The notes: generated from the letters alone by a model not told the origin. 64,000 nucleotides of DNA from Adiantum capillus-veneris (GCA_014529385.2 CM043960.1:124351543-124415542), one strand, 5' to 3'; shown: positions 55,201-63,756, counted from the stretch's first letter. Translations and numbers: made by a program.

Positions 55201-57209
55201 TGGGGCTCTGCTTTTGGGCATCCCTTGTAATCTTTAAATTAGTGGTGAGGGCCTCACTTCTTAGAGCATCTGGACGCAGAGTCTGAGAGTGAAACCCTAA
55301 CCGCTCTTTTGTACTTTGATGATTGATTAATATAAAAAGAAATACCGAAAGGGGCGCCAGTCTTTGGGGTCAATATCTCTAGGCGCGGAACTCCGTCGGG
55401 ATAGTGCAAATCTATTGTGATCTGTGAATTGTTTTGAAGTGGTTATTTGGTGCTGTCGCGATTGATTCTTGACTTGGAGTGTCCAAGTCTGTTACAGTGG
55501 GCATCTGTGGGAGGACCTGTGTCATAGATCCTGACCGAGCAGCTCTAGAGACTGGCCACTGGAGACTGTGGGCTTGGGAGAGCTGTCCACTGGCACGAGT
55601 GCAGTGGGATCCTGGTGAGTGGTTTGGAGGGATCCTTTCTCCTCAGTAGATCATCCAAGTGTCCCTCTCTTTCAGTACAGTGTTCGACTGGGACGTCACA
55701 TATTGGCAGCATGGAGAGAGGCTCGTCCTACTGCAGCACCTCATTGGAAGGAGGAGGGTCTCACAGCCGAGTTTTTGTTAGCTTTTTGGGAGAGGTTGTG
55801 GGACTCCAGACAGCCGAGGCGAGCCACTTTGTTCCAGTGGCTGGTTGCACATCGATCTACAGCAGTTGGGAGCTGGCTTGTACGTAGTGGTCTCTCAACA
55901 TCACTGTCTTTGGGACTGTCCTTTGACACAACAGGTTTGGTTTCGTGTTCTTGGTCAGATGCCAGCTCTTTCTACAGCTCGGCAGTACACTTGGGGGGCA
56001 GCTGCTTGGTCCACTCTCACAGGCCCGGCACTTCAGTTTGAGCTATCCTCAACCAGTAGGATGATAATGATGCAGGGGGTCAACCTACACGCGAGCCTGC
56101 TACAGAGCTTACTCCACAGGAGTGGTGCAGTGAGAGAGGAGTGTTGGGAGCTCATGTGCGGTCTGAGACTCTGGTTCATCTGGCGGGCCTGCTGCTTCCG
56201 CATCTTCGAGGCTCGCTCAATACCACCAGCAGAGACTGTTCGGGATCTTTGGCTTGAGCTGATCCATACTGAGTAAAGTTCGAGAGACTCCAGGGCAGCT
56301 CCGACCGCATGCGGGAGCGCATAGAGGCTTTTCTTCGACTTTGGCGCCCTGGGCCTTTTTTCACCATGGTTTAGGGTGTGCTCAGATGGCACTACCGTCC
56401 ACTTGTGTGGCTCTTCCCTCCTCCCATCTCTTGATTTAGCCTCATTGTACATATGTTGTTTTTTCATTGGGAGAGTCTCCCCCTCTGAGTGTTGTAGCCC
56501 TCTCTTGTAGAGGTGGTTGTAGCCCTATGGGCAGTTTCATTAACTAATAAAAGGATCTTTTTCTCGAAAAAAAAAAAAAGTGTAAAAGGCCAATGTGGAA
56601 GGCTAAGCTTGCCTCAGACTCTGCAAAACAATAAGTCTTTAGGAGGAGTCAGGTTCGAGAGGATGGTGATACAGAGAAGGGAATGAGGACGGGTAAGGGG
56701 AAGGAAGTAGCAAAGCAGGTGAGGAGTGTAGAGAGAGCAGGAAAAGGGGAAGGCCCCCTTTCTTTAATGTGGGGGTTAGGAGGACATGCACAAGGTGAGA
56801 TCGTAGGTTGTGGTTTTATTAATAGGTAGATATTATCCTGCTATAATTCAAAATCTAATGCATGCACAGTTCTGAGCATCTCTCACCACAAAACATTCAA
56901 GGTTCCCACAATGGCATGGAAGCCTGAGAATGAAACTTCACGATTTCCATTATAAGCTATTATGCTCGGAAGTCCTTATTTGAAGTTTTGGAGATTGTGC
57001 TTTCGTTAGTTTTCTGTTTTTCTTGTATTAATCCTTTCATTGACCTCTTGAAGGACACTGCTGAGCGAACAGTTCGGTTTTTCAAGTCAACAATTGTTCC
57101 CAGGCTGGATGAAGGTCGCAATGTCCTCATGGTGGCCCATGGTAATGTACTGCGGTGCATTATTTCTCATCTAGCCGGTCTTACAGAAACAGAAATGCTT
57201 CAACTTCAG
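39285..57209 (+). CDS. 2,3-bisphosphoglycerate-dependent phosphoglycerate mutase-like gene, partial (five exons)
   Basis: Exons 39285-39321, 39407-39548, 39628-39810, 39908-40009 and 57054-57209 join in frame with GT-AG introns of 85, 79, 97 and 17,044 bp. They encode [93 protein letters not shown] and [20 protein letters not shown]. These match the order of the histidine phosphatase superfamily mutases that interconvert 3- and 2-phosphoglycerate in glycolysis. Visible residues include the substrate-site Arg (SRLVRS), the acid Glu in NERCYG and the second His in VAHGN. The first exon with the phospho-accepting RHG and the C-terminal exon were not found. The coding exons have no stops when the acceptor at 39906-39907 is used. 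The last intron is swollen by nested transposons. Confidence 0.8.
39407..39548 (+). other. Mutase exon b ([10 protein letters not shown] to AMTQ)
   Basis: Acceptor CTTTCAG ending 39406, donor GTTCCT at 39549. 142 bases: one base completes Gly, then 47 codons ending in CAG. The segment is the best conserved part of the family. Confidence 0.85.
39628..39810 (+). other. Mutase exon c ([10 protein letters not shown] to NERCYGDLQ)
   Basis: Acceptor ACAACAG ending 39627, donor GTAATG at 39811. 61 codons in phase 0. A nearer AG at 39631-39632 would break the frame, so the upstream acceptor is preferred. Confidence 0.8.
39908..40009 (+). other. Mutase exon d ([11 protein letters not shown] to YGESLQ)
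   Basis: Acceptor GCATGTAG ending 39907, donor GTATGA at 40010. 34 codons. The AG nine bases upstream would bring in a TAG; with the chosen acceptor the protein reads DLQ-GLSKEA, as in relatives (LQGLNKxE). Confidence 0.8.
40644..43054 (-). mobile_element. Small non-autonomous LTR element E
   Basis: A 3' LTR-like block (about 40644-40942) starts on the minus strand TGTTAAAGTTTTGGCATCTC after a purine-rich tract (GCAAAGAGGG). The first 28 bases of a second copy (TGTTAGAGTTTTGGCATCTC) end at 43054. The 5-bp CAATG flanks both sides (40639-40643, 43055-43059). A TATATAAGC box lies in the LTR (about 40836). The rest of the 5' LTR is replaced by a 480-bp tandem repeat (42090-43026). Interior minus-strand frames (41067-41979) are Lys/Asp/Ser-rich and unrecognised. 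One LTR end would be TA instead of CA, so the boundary is less certain than for the other elements. Confidence 0.5.
42090..43026. repeat. 480-bp tandem repeat, two copies
   Basis: Copy 1 starts at 42091 and copy 2 at 42571, both ATGCAGACTTCACATTGTGA. They are nearly identical including a (GT)n stretch; the second copy ends at GATTCATCTAGGTATA. Each unit contains a short palindrome, ACTTCACATTGTGAAGT. Confidence 0.85.
43133..43145. repeat. Target-site duplication of LINE1, left
   Basis: AAGTGTAAAAGGC, identical to 56578-56590 directly after the LINE1 poly-A tract. Confidence 0.8.
43210..43263 (+). repeat. 54-base poly-C run
   Basis: An uninterrupted C homopolymer in the LINE1 leader. Apparent poly-Pro or poly-Gly frames across it are artefacts of composition. 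Confidence 0.95.
43574..45495 (+). pseudogene. LINE1 ORF1 (Gag-like, DUF4283-type region and zinc knuckle)
   Basis: Pieces in order: [40 protein letters not shown], then in a shifted frame [40 protein letters not shown] and [23 protein letters not shown]2CX4HX4C knuckle follows at 44255-44296, reading [13 protein letters not shown] with a TAG inside and another TAG two codons before CFICR (N*CFIC). This is the plan of plant L1 ORF1 proteins (nucleic-acid binding). A Pro/Ser-rich tail and a 250-residue C-terminal part ([20 protein letters not shown] onward) follow with one more TAG at about 45131. Confidence 0.7.
46257..46286 (+). repeat. 30-base poly-G run
   Basis: Uninterrupted G homopolymer between the endonuclease and RT regions of LINE1; it could form quadruplexes or reflect assembly slippage. 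Confidence 0.95.
48740..49080 (+). repeat. ~203-bp tandem duplication at the end of the LINE1 5' portion
   Basis: CTCATCGCAGTTCGGGCTTG starts at 48740 and again at 48944, and GAGGATCCGAGTTGTGGG follows in both. The second copy is cut by the gypsy A+ insertion. Confidence 0.8.
49076..49080. repeat. Target-site duplication of gypsy A+, left
   Basis: GTGGG, repeated at 55497-55501. The empty site (GAGTTGTGGGCATCTGTGGG) is preserved in the neighbouring duplicate at about 48871-48890. Confidence 0.9.
49112..49176 (+). promoter_or_regulatory. Array of four telo-box motifs (AAACCCTAA) in the LTR
   Basis: Spacings are 19, 18 and 19 bp. AAACCCTAA is a known plant promoter element (telo-box) bound by telomere-repeat-type Myb proteins. 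The same four-copy array, inverted, is at 410-474 and about 22804-22870; the 3' LTR keeps two (55034, 55053). A role in this LTR is inferred. Confidence 0.55.
49445..49453 (+). promoter_or_regulatory. Probable LTR TATA box
   Basis: TATAAAAAG, followed by the CCGAAAGGGGC block conserved in six LTR copies of this window. The transcription start would lie some 30 bases downstream. Confidence 0.55.
49683..51240 (+). pseudogene. Gypsy A+ Gag
   Basis: Starts [20 protein letters not shown] at 49683. An N-terminal region with [20 protein letters not shown], a Lys-rich stretch and poly-Ser (about 50170-50220) lead to a TGA near 50270. Then come the Gag core ([24 protein letters not shown], about 50590-50640, in a shifted frame; [40 protein letters not shown]), a TAG at about 50888 and an intact zinc knuckle [14 protein letters not shown] at about 51110. 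At least two frame changes. It binds genomic RNA in its family. Confidence 0.8.
51330..51700 (+). pseudogene. Gypsy A+ protease-like region
   Basis: Pieces such as [35 protein letters not shown] and [20 protein letters not shown], the last typical of the end of gypsy retropepsin. The active-site DTG could not be located with confidence. Several stops. Confidence 0.55.
51760..53050 (+). pseudogene. Gypsy A+ reverse transcriptase and RNase H
   Basis: [91 protein letters not shown] and intact [19 protein letters not shown] at about 52255. A frame change near 52415 precedes [20 protein letters not shown]. RNase [59 protein letters not shown] then a [33 protein letters not shown]. The minus-strand copy at 18532-20330 encodes the same with an Asp-to-Asn change in the catalytic box. 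Confidence 0.85.
53180..54404 (+). pseudogene. Gypsy A+ integrase with chromodomain
   Basis: HHCC finger: [20 protein letters not shown] to CLVCQK. The core has [14 protein letters not shown], then [20 protein letters not shown] and [20 protein letters not shown]. About 20 residues expected after the first Asp (the segment around DRFSK in relatives) are missing at about 53495. C-terminal part: [30 protein letters not shown], then after a stop and frame change [20 protein letters not shown] (about 54302-54365), a chromodomain thought to steer integration to heterochromatin in this branch. Confidence 0.8.
54408..55002 (+). other. 3' untranslated part of gypsy A+ and polypurine tract
   Basis: No coding domain after the chromodomain. 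The last twelve bases, AAGAGGGGGGTA (54991-55002), are the polypurine tract next to the 3' LTR. Confidence 0.6.
55003..55496 (+). repeat. 3' LTR of gypsy A+
   Basis: Starts TGTCATAGAG and ends GTTACA, 494 bp. It lacks a 37-bp segment holding two of the four AAACCCTAA motifs of the 5' LTR. The AATACCGAAAGGGGC block is at 55341-55355. Confidence 0.92.
55502..56577 (+). pseudogene. LINE1 ORF2 C-terminus (zf-RVT) and 3' end
   Basis: Continues LINE1 after the gypsy insertion. Pieces: [40 protein letters not shown], then in a shifted frame [20 protein letters not shown], the zf-RVT domain found at the C-terminus of plant L1 proteins. The 3' untranslated part has TTCATTGGGAGAGTCTCC and AACTAATAAAAGG, then about 13 A residues ending at 56579. 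Confidence 0.8.
56591..57053 (+). other. Remainder of the mutase intron
   Basis: Unique-looking sequence between the LINE1 target duplication and the acceptor at 57053. No other feature seen. Confidence 0.5.
57054..57209 (+). other. Mutase exon e ([10 protein letters not shown] to TETEMLQLQ)
   Basis: Acceptor CTTGAAG ending 57053, donor GTATGT at 57210. 52 codons in phase 0. [12 protein letters not shown] holds the second catalytic histidine of the family. The following exon, expected to encode the C-terminal ~40 residues, was not found in the remaining 6.8 kb. Confidence 0.8.
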
Positions 57210-57406
57210 GTATGTGCTCCGGAGGATGTTAGTCTTTTCTCTGTTGTACACATGAACATGTGCACACACATGTATGCACACAGGTGCATGAGACGACCAT
57301 GTGCACATAAGACATGCATGCCTGCTCGCATGCAAATGCTTTAGCCGTTAGTGATAGGTTTGTGTACTGGGTTTCTTTGATGGTATGAGTTGTATGTCAT
57401 TGTCTA

Positions 57407-57640
<234 letters not shown>

Positions 57641-57796
57641 CTATCGGAAAGACAAATGAAACAAAACTGATACAAAACTGAACTGAATGTAGGTAGGGGA
57701 GTATCTGAGGAGGGATGGAGCTCTATCTCTAGGGGTATATGCATGTCTATATGCTCAAGGTAGTACAATCATGAGAATGAGAATGCATCAAGCTAT

Positions 57797-58060
57797 CTAG
57801 CTCCATCCTGTACAAATGGGGGGATGTAAGATGTGGTACATGGGCGGGGCTGGTGCCAAGGCTACCCGGATGAAAGCTGTCGGGTCGGCCCTCATCTGAG
57901 CTACTCGCTCCTCAGTGGCACGGCGCTCCCGGGCTCGGATCTCCTCGATCTGTCGGTGGTGGGAGCTCGCGCCCCTGTAGCCTGTGACTCGTGGTCGTCA
58001 TCTAGCTCGGCTCACCTCCGCCTGTGGGAGTGTCACTCCCCTCTGAGTGTCTGGTGAGGG
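57797..58060 (-). pseudogene. Unidentified coding-like fragment
   Basis: One minus-strand frame reads RQIEEIRARERRATEERVAQ and MRADPTAFIRVALAPAPPMY before a stop near 57800. The composition is that of a real protein with a short coiled coil. It resembles proteins of plant transposons in style, but I cannot name the family. Confidence 0.35.
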
Positions 58061-58146
58061 AGGGGCGGCAATCCTCTGAAAGAAGTCTGTGAGCTGCGAC
58101 TGTCTCCCCTCTGTCTTTGTAGCTGTGCGTGGCTGTAGTAGTGTAT

Positions 58147-58686
<540 letters not shown>

Positions 58687-58689
58687 CTA

Positions 58690-59547
58690 TCCTGCTGCCC
58701 TAGGAGAGCCAACTGCTGTGCCCCACTGACTGTGAGAAGTGTGTCTCAACCACTGTATCGGCTATTGAGAAAGGAGTGGCTTCTAGATAATCGATATAGT
58801 AATACTCCATATCGTGACAAAGACAATATTGCGGGGGTAAGGGGTCAAAGTCATGCATCGTAGAAGGCAGCATATCTAATGTGCCATATCTATTATCCAG
58901 GTTTATGAGCAGGAATAGGGGATCTGCTGCTGTCCCCTCATACATCCTGTGCGACCTTGGAAAACGTTGTAGTCAAGTGACAACCCCTTAAGTCACAAAG
59001 CCATGCTGCATGCCAGCTCGACATAGAAGCAGGCAAACCGCCCACCCAGACAAAATAAGCATGCAGGCATACTTTCAAGTAATGTCGCAAGCACTTAGCA
59101 ATCTGTACAGTGCATCTCTGACAAGTTGGGTCATGGCAGACTGGGCAGCCCAAGTGCCACCAGGTAGTACCCCATGAGCTAACATTCACATGAATTATGA
59201 AATTTGCCTCCCGAGATCCCAACTACATGACCAGAATTGTGAAAGGGAAGCATTTGAATGCTGATCAAGCCAGTGCTGCACCCTCCGAGGATGGTAAGGA
59301 GCAATGCACATTAAATACTGGAAAAAAGAGAGTAGCCCTTGGTGTCTCACAAGATGGCCACAATCACTCTCTTGGATCCCAAGACAGCCCTTATAGAGGA
59401 GAGTCCTATTATATGCACAAGCACCCAGAGGTAGCATCCTCAGAATGGAACAATGGATCTGCCCATACCCTCTTAGCACAGGAACCAACTACATGAATGG
59501 GCTGTTGGGGATAAAGGCCTACTGGCTCTACTGGCTCCCTTGTATCA
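58690..59547. other. Unassigned stretch
   Basis: Two open frames of about 95-100 codons (minus 58938-59222, plus 59197-59496) have no recognisable motif. The plus one (MKFASRDPNYMTRIVKGKHL) was considered as a missing mutase exon, but has an in-frame stop just upstream and no clear similarity. Confidence 0.3.
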
Positions 59548-59555
59548 TACCCCAT

Positions 59556-60129
59556 CAGGGTTGACACGTACGGTTATGTACGACGGGTACACGCACGAAG
59601 ACGTGTGGTACTAATCGAACTAAAAAAAAATAGACATACGTTGACGTAACGTACGATGCAAAAAACATTTCATATGTCTTTACACACTACAAGAGAGACT
59701 AAACAAAGAAGTTTTCAAACTCAGAAGTTAGAACATGATAGATCATATGAGTCATGACATAGACCTTAGTACTTAGTATCAAGTACTTGCAACTTAAGTC
59801 TTACAAGTTAGAACATCAAAGATTTGTCCATGGACATTGGAAACGGCAATGTCCGAAAAAAGAAGAATCATGATCTCCAAAGTGGTGGCCGCCATAGTAG
59901 ATCCGCTACCTGAGCCTCGCCGCACATAGGTCATGGTTGTTTGAGCCAATGCACCCATTGGGCTCTTGGTCAAATGCAATCAAAATTGCGAAACGATCCG
60001 ACCCCACACCACAACCACAAAAACAACCACACCAAAGAAAAAAAGACGAGTCATGTACGGAACGTACGAGTCGTACGGTACAATACGGAACATATGAATC
60101 TTCCTGTACGCTGTACGAGGACAACCTTG
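59556..60129 (-). mobile_element. Non-autonomous hAT-like DNA transposon H1
   Basis: Left end CAGGGTTGACACGTACGG; right end, on the other strand, CAAGGTTGTCCTCGTACAGC: imperfect terminal inverted repeats with the CAGGG start common in hAT elements. Flanks TACCCCAT (59548-59555) and AACCCCAT (60133-60140) may be a diverged 8-bp duplication, offset by three bases on the right. Both ends are rich in GTACG. The interior (minus strand near 59930) encodes TYVRRGSGSGSTMAATTLE, related to TYVWRGSGSGSIAAASVLED at 62370, so it is a deletion derivative. Confidence 0.55.
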
Positions 60130-60439
60130 TGTAACCCCATAGTCTTACCCTAACTTAAACCATATAAAGGACATTGAGTGTAGAATAGAAGTACACTTTC
60201 AAATCTCGTTTTTTTGCTTTGCATTCTCTTTCTGCTCTCGTCTCTTGCGCATATCTTCTTCTGCTTGCCTCCTTTATACTCCTTCAACCTCTACATGTAA
60301 CCGGCGTGTTAACTTCAAAATGGGCGGTAGACTTTACTTCAAACCTTGATTTAGCTTTCACCCATCATTAGTCGTCTATTCTACCTGTGCTATAATGACA
60401 CAAGAGAGGGGAATGGGATACAGATGCTAGAATGCATCT

Positions 60440-60960
60440 ATATGCGAGTCAAACACCAGATTGGCCCCTAAATAGTCGCCCCTTTCGGTATTTCTTTATT
60501 CTTTAAAAGAGGGAATAAAAGCTGTGGTTCCCTACAAGCTGCCCCGCACAATCTGGGCTGAATTTCTTATGTTCTGGGCCGATTTCGGCAGCATAACTGC
60601 ACTAGGACCCTTCACAGTCAGTATCCCCACGCATTAGATGACTTTCCCGACGCATACGGACACTTTGCAAAACCTGGCGAGAATCTGCAGCACGCTGAAT
60701 TCTCTGTTTTCTGCCCTGAAAATGCACCAGATCACCTGTACAGCGGTCCCCTCGCGTCCCCGAACCTCCTGGGGGTATTAGGGTCCGTTTAGGGCCGAAA
60801 CCCTAAACCTGCAAAAATACACAGCAGGCTGGAATTCATTGTTTCGGGCTCCGTTTCGCGTGCCGGTCGCATCTGTAGCAAGTCCTCGAGCTCCCGCACC
60901 TGTAGGGCTACTTGCCCTTTGAATCGAACGGGATTTCGCACGTGAAACCTCTCCGAATTC
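60440..60960 (-). repeat. Decayed LTR-like segment related to gypsy family A
   Basis: GATTGGCCCCTAAATAGTCG and CCCCTTTCGGTATTTCTTTA (60478 on) match the inverted family A LTR core (TTGGCCCCAAAGACTGGCGC, CCCCTTTCGGTATTTC). Further on, TTAGGG and AACCCTAAACCTGC occur. The edges are not definable. Confidence 0.4.
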
Positions 60961-61502
60961 ACCTGTACCTGCGGGGGATTAGCCGCTAGCTAATCCAGCA
61001 CCTGTGCAAGAGGCTCTTGCCTCAGCAATCGTGCATGAACCCACATAACTGTACATATTGGTCAAATGAAAAGCCCACTAGAGGGGCATAACCATAAAGA
61101 ATAGGGGAGAGAGAGAGAGCAGTGAGAGGTGTGCAGGTCATGACATCCTGCACCTCACTGTACATAGAGGGTAAGCCAGCACTCCATTGAAGCTCTCCCA
61201 CCTGTGAGAGCACTCAAAAACAAGCTCACAGCTGAAAATCACGTTTTTGCCATCGCTTTAAGTAGTAAATTGGCCTCAGAGTGCCAAGTGTCACTCATTT
61301 GTGCATTTTTCCGCTTTAGACCCTTGGGTCTAAAAATATCTCACCTGCAGCCTCTGTTGACTTGGCCACAGAGTAACAAAATGATCCCCATGTCAAACTG
61401 CACGTAATGACACGAAGACATTTTGCCGTCCAAAAATAGCAGTCCCTAAAATTTAGGAGTTTCTGCCATTACATTCTTCTAGGTCATCTGACCCTCTTTG
61501 TA
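60961..61502. other. Unassigned stretch
   Basis: No gene or repeat recognised. A short purine run lies at about 61095-61115. Confidence 0.3.
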
Positions 61503-61778
61503 CACTGCAGCCACACCCAGAACTGAAATGTAGCATATGTAGCAAAGGATTCTGCTTTGGCTGGCCAATGACCCCACTTTGGCTAACCACAGTCCTTGTT
61601 CAACCTTAGTGCTCTTTAGCCCTCATCAAGTAGGCGTGGACTCTCTCTGAACAGTTCCACACTGGCTATGCAATGCAGGGCAGTTAGATTTCCAGAGGGG
61701 TGTTTCCAAAAGGTAAAACAAACGAAATTCCCCAAAGAAAGAGAAAATAAACAAAAATGGAATTGCCACTAGTTGGTC
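61503..61778 (+). repeat. 276-bp direct repeat, first copy
   Basis: ACTGCAGCCACACCCAGAAC to ATGGAATTGCCACTAGTTGG. The second copy is 63024-63298. The 1.25-kb spacer holds hAT-like sequence. The second copy directly follows the hAT 3' end and precedes a copia primer site, so the repeat may be part of an LTR. Confidence 0.75.
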
Positions 61779-62281
61779 ATATACCCCCCTCTTGAAATCT
61801 CAAACGTCCTCGTTTGCACCTATGTTGTACATGCTTACAGTCAGCACTCGGGTGTCCGGACACCGTGTCGACACATGTACGACACATACATGCTCACAGT
61901 CAACACCTCGTTGACACATGTATTGCCTGCGTGTGAACTCTGTCCCAATGACATAGTGGAAGCGTCACACTCTGCCATTGCTTTGAGTCCATAACTTTCC
62001 AATGACAAAATGGAAGCGTCACATTTTGCCACTGTCTTTTAGTACACGTTGGATCCAGTAACCTTTCGAGCATACCCAAACTGACAGTTTAAGAATACAG
62101 TTACACATGTATTCTTCAATAGAAATAATTGCTGTATCCTTGACAAACTGACAAGAAATACTCACTTCTATAGCACTAAACAAACTTTTGGACATTCCAT
62201 AAGAGCAATTGCCAAACTGACAATCTGTACAGCTCTAACATTCATGTAACATGCACTTCATTTGAGCTCACTGTAAGTAAC

Positions 62282-63023
62282 ATGTACATCATTTCTTTCA
62301 GAAGAGGTGCAAGAGCTTCCCATGCTCGTGGCCGTGGCCGTGGCCGTGGGCGTGAGATGGAGGCTACTACTCCTACAACCTATGTGTGGCGAGGCTCGGG
62401 AAGCGGCTCCATTGCGGCGGCCTCTGTTTTGGAGGATGTGCCTATTCGTAGATCCAACACTATGGACCCTAGAGAGCCGGAGTATGACGAGGAGGGAAAT
62501 CTCCTTAGTGAGGGAGATTATGACACACCACAATCCGATTCATGTGAGGATGAAGATGACATCGATGAGCATAGCTCACAAGATTAAGATGATGATGATG
62601 ATGAGAGCGGAGAAAGCTCTTAGACTTTAGTGTCTCTCATATCTTTTTTGACCCTACTTCCACTTTTTGCATGATTGAGGCTTAAAAGGCCTACTTTTTT
62701 GTATCATCTCGATTATCAAATCTCAACTTAGCTTTTTGATTTATGACATATGTAATGCGAATCGCAGTTCATACCCATTGTGTCTCATTGTCTTGATTCT
62801 CAACTCTTGAGTGTCGGCACTTGGCACTTGCAAGTTGCATTCTTGTCCAATGTGATAATCAATTGTCTATTTGTCCTAAGTGTAAAATCTAGGGTTAAGA
62901 ATTGCGTGTTTTTATTTTTGAACGTATGTAACCATGTCGTACGACATAAAATTCTCTAGTTCGATGAGTACCGTACGTCTTCGTACATGGACAAAACGTA
63001 CGTGACCGTACGAGACCACCCTG
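62282..63023 (+). mobile_element. hAT-like transposon H2, 3' part
   Basis: A 101-codon plus-strand frame (62282-62587) starts with a Gly-Arg stretch (RGRGRGRGREMEATTPTTYV), continues RGSGSGSIAAASVLEDVPIR and ends in an acidic tail, and resembles H1 in its middle. The 3' end ACCACCCTG at 63023, with GTACG repeats (CGTACGTGACCGTACGAGAC), is the inverted counterpart of the H1 left end. The transposase catalytic core and the 5' end are absent. Confidence 0.5.
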
Positions 63024-63298
63024 ACTGCAGCCACACCCAGAACTGAAATGTAGCCTATGTAGCAAAGGATTCCGCTTTGGCTGGCCAATGACCCCACTTT
63101 GGCTAACCATAGTCCTTGTCCAACCTTAGTGCTCTTTAGCCCTCAGGCTTGGACTCTCTCTGAACAGTTCCACATTGGCTATGCAATGCAGGGCAGTTAG
63201 ATTTCCAGAGGGGTGTTTCCAAAAGGTAAAGCAAACGAAATTTCCCAAAGAAAGAGAAAAAATACAAAAATGGAATTGCCACTGGCTGGTGACACTAC
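63024..63298 (+). repeat. 276-bp direct repeat, second copy
   Basis: Near-identical to 61503-61778. It lies 42 bases before a primer-binding site and may be part of the copia 5' LTR. Confidence 0.75.
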
Positions 63299-63340
63299 AC
63301 CTTGTGGTAGGTGTTTTGCACGCGTTTCCGCCCTTTCGAC

Positions 63341-63351
63341 TGGTATCAGAG
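63341..63351 (+). other. Primer-binding site of a Ty1/copia element
   Basis: TGGTATCAGAG, followed 190 bases later by a copia-type Gag start. The LTR end before it (CCTTTCGAC) lacks the usual CA, so the LTR boundary is not certain. Confidence 0.6.
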
Positions 63352-63534
63352 TGAGGTTTCTCGCGACAAAGTTTTCTGGAGTTCTTCTTCCATGCTGTAT
63401 TTTCAATTTGGAGGTGATCATCACTTTTGGGGATTAGGGTTTCCCTAGAAGTCAATGACAGGAGTTGGTTTTGTTTACAGTAGTGTACAAAGCTACTTTC
63501 TTTGCTGATTTTGTTAGTCTTGCTCCAGAGTGCC

Positions 63535-63700
63535 TGTACTTGCACATGTCCTCGTTCAGAGATCAAGAACCTCTTTGAGAAGTTTGATGGTAGTGGCTTT
63601 GATCTATGGAAGGATCGCATGCAAGATATCTTGTTTTTCAAGAATTGTGAAGATGCCTTGACAAATCTAATCCTGATGCTTTTATAGATGAGGAATGGGT
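63535..63700 (+). pseudogene. Ty1/copia Gag N-terminus, truncated
   Basis: Reads EIKNLFEKFDGSGFDLWKDR and MQDILFFKNCEDAL, the start of plant copia Gag (KFDGxNFxxWKxxMxxxL pattern). A frame change near 63665 leads into FIDEEWVSCA, and the homology stops near 63750 where another repeat begins. Confidence 0.65.
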
Positions 63701-63756
63701 CTCATGTGCGCACTCCTTGCACCAAGTGACAAGCTTCTGCTATAGTCCATAGTGAC

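Larger units (their letters stand above)
49081..55496 (+). mobile_element. Ty3/gypsy family A+ (chromodomain type), full length but decayed
   Basis: 5' LTR 49081-49611, primer site 49613-49624 (TGGTATCAGAGC), gag, protease, reverse transcriptase, RNase H, integrase, chromodomain, polypurine tract (AAGAGGGGGGTA, 54991-55002) and 3' LTR 55003-55496. Flanked by the 5-bp duplication GTGGG. The LTRs differ mainly by a 37-bp deletion in the 3' copy and scattered substitutions. The gene order RT-RNase H-integrase identifies Ty3/gypsy, and the C-terminal [19 protein letters not shown] segment identifies the chromovirus branch. Stops and frame changes in every gene make it non-autonomous now. Confidence 0.92.
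43146..56577 (+). mobile_element. LINE1: L1-type non-LTR retrotransposon, decayed, split by gypsy A+
   Basis: Flanked by a 13-bp target duplication and ending in AATAAAAGG...poly-A. After removing the gypsy insertion (49081-55501) it is about 7 kb. It encodes a Gag-like ORF1 with zinc knuckle and an ORF2 with endonuclease, reverse transcriptase and a C-terminal zf-RVT domain ([17 protein letters not shown]). Many in-frame stops are TAG, and frames change several times. The leader has a 54-base C run (43210-43263) and the endonuclease region a 30-base G run (46257-46286). A ~203-bp segment just before the gypsy insertion (from about 48740) is duplicated in tandem. Confidence 0.85.
40010..57053 (+). 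other. 17-kb mutase intron filled with nested retrotransposons
   Basis: Donor GTATGA at 40010 and acceptor TTGAAG at 57053 join exons in phase 0. Inside are LTR element E (40644-43054), LINE1 (43146-56577) and, within LINE1, gypsy A+ (49081-55496). Subtracting them and their target duplications leaves about 1.2 kb, a plausible original intron. All coding direction of LINE1 and gypsy A+ is the same as the gene, so their internal polyadenylation signals could affect transcripts (inference). Confidence 0.75.

Noticed and set aside
59197..59496. Possible C-terminal exon of the mutase gene
   Set aside because: An in-frame stop precedes it, no acceptor is in phase, and it does not resemble the family C-terminus.
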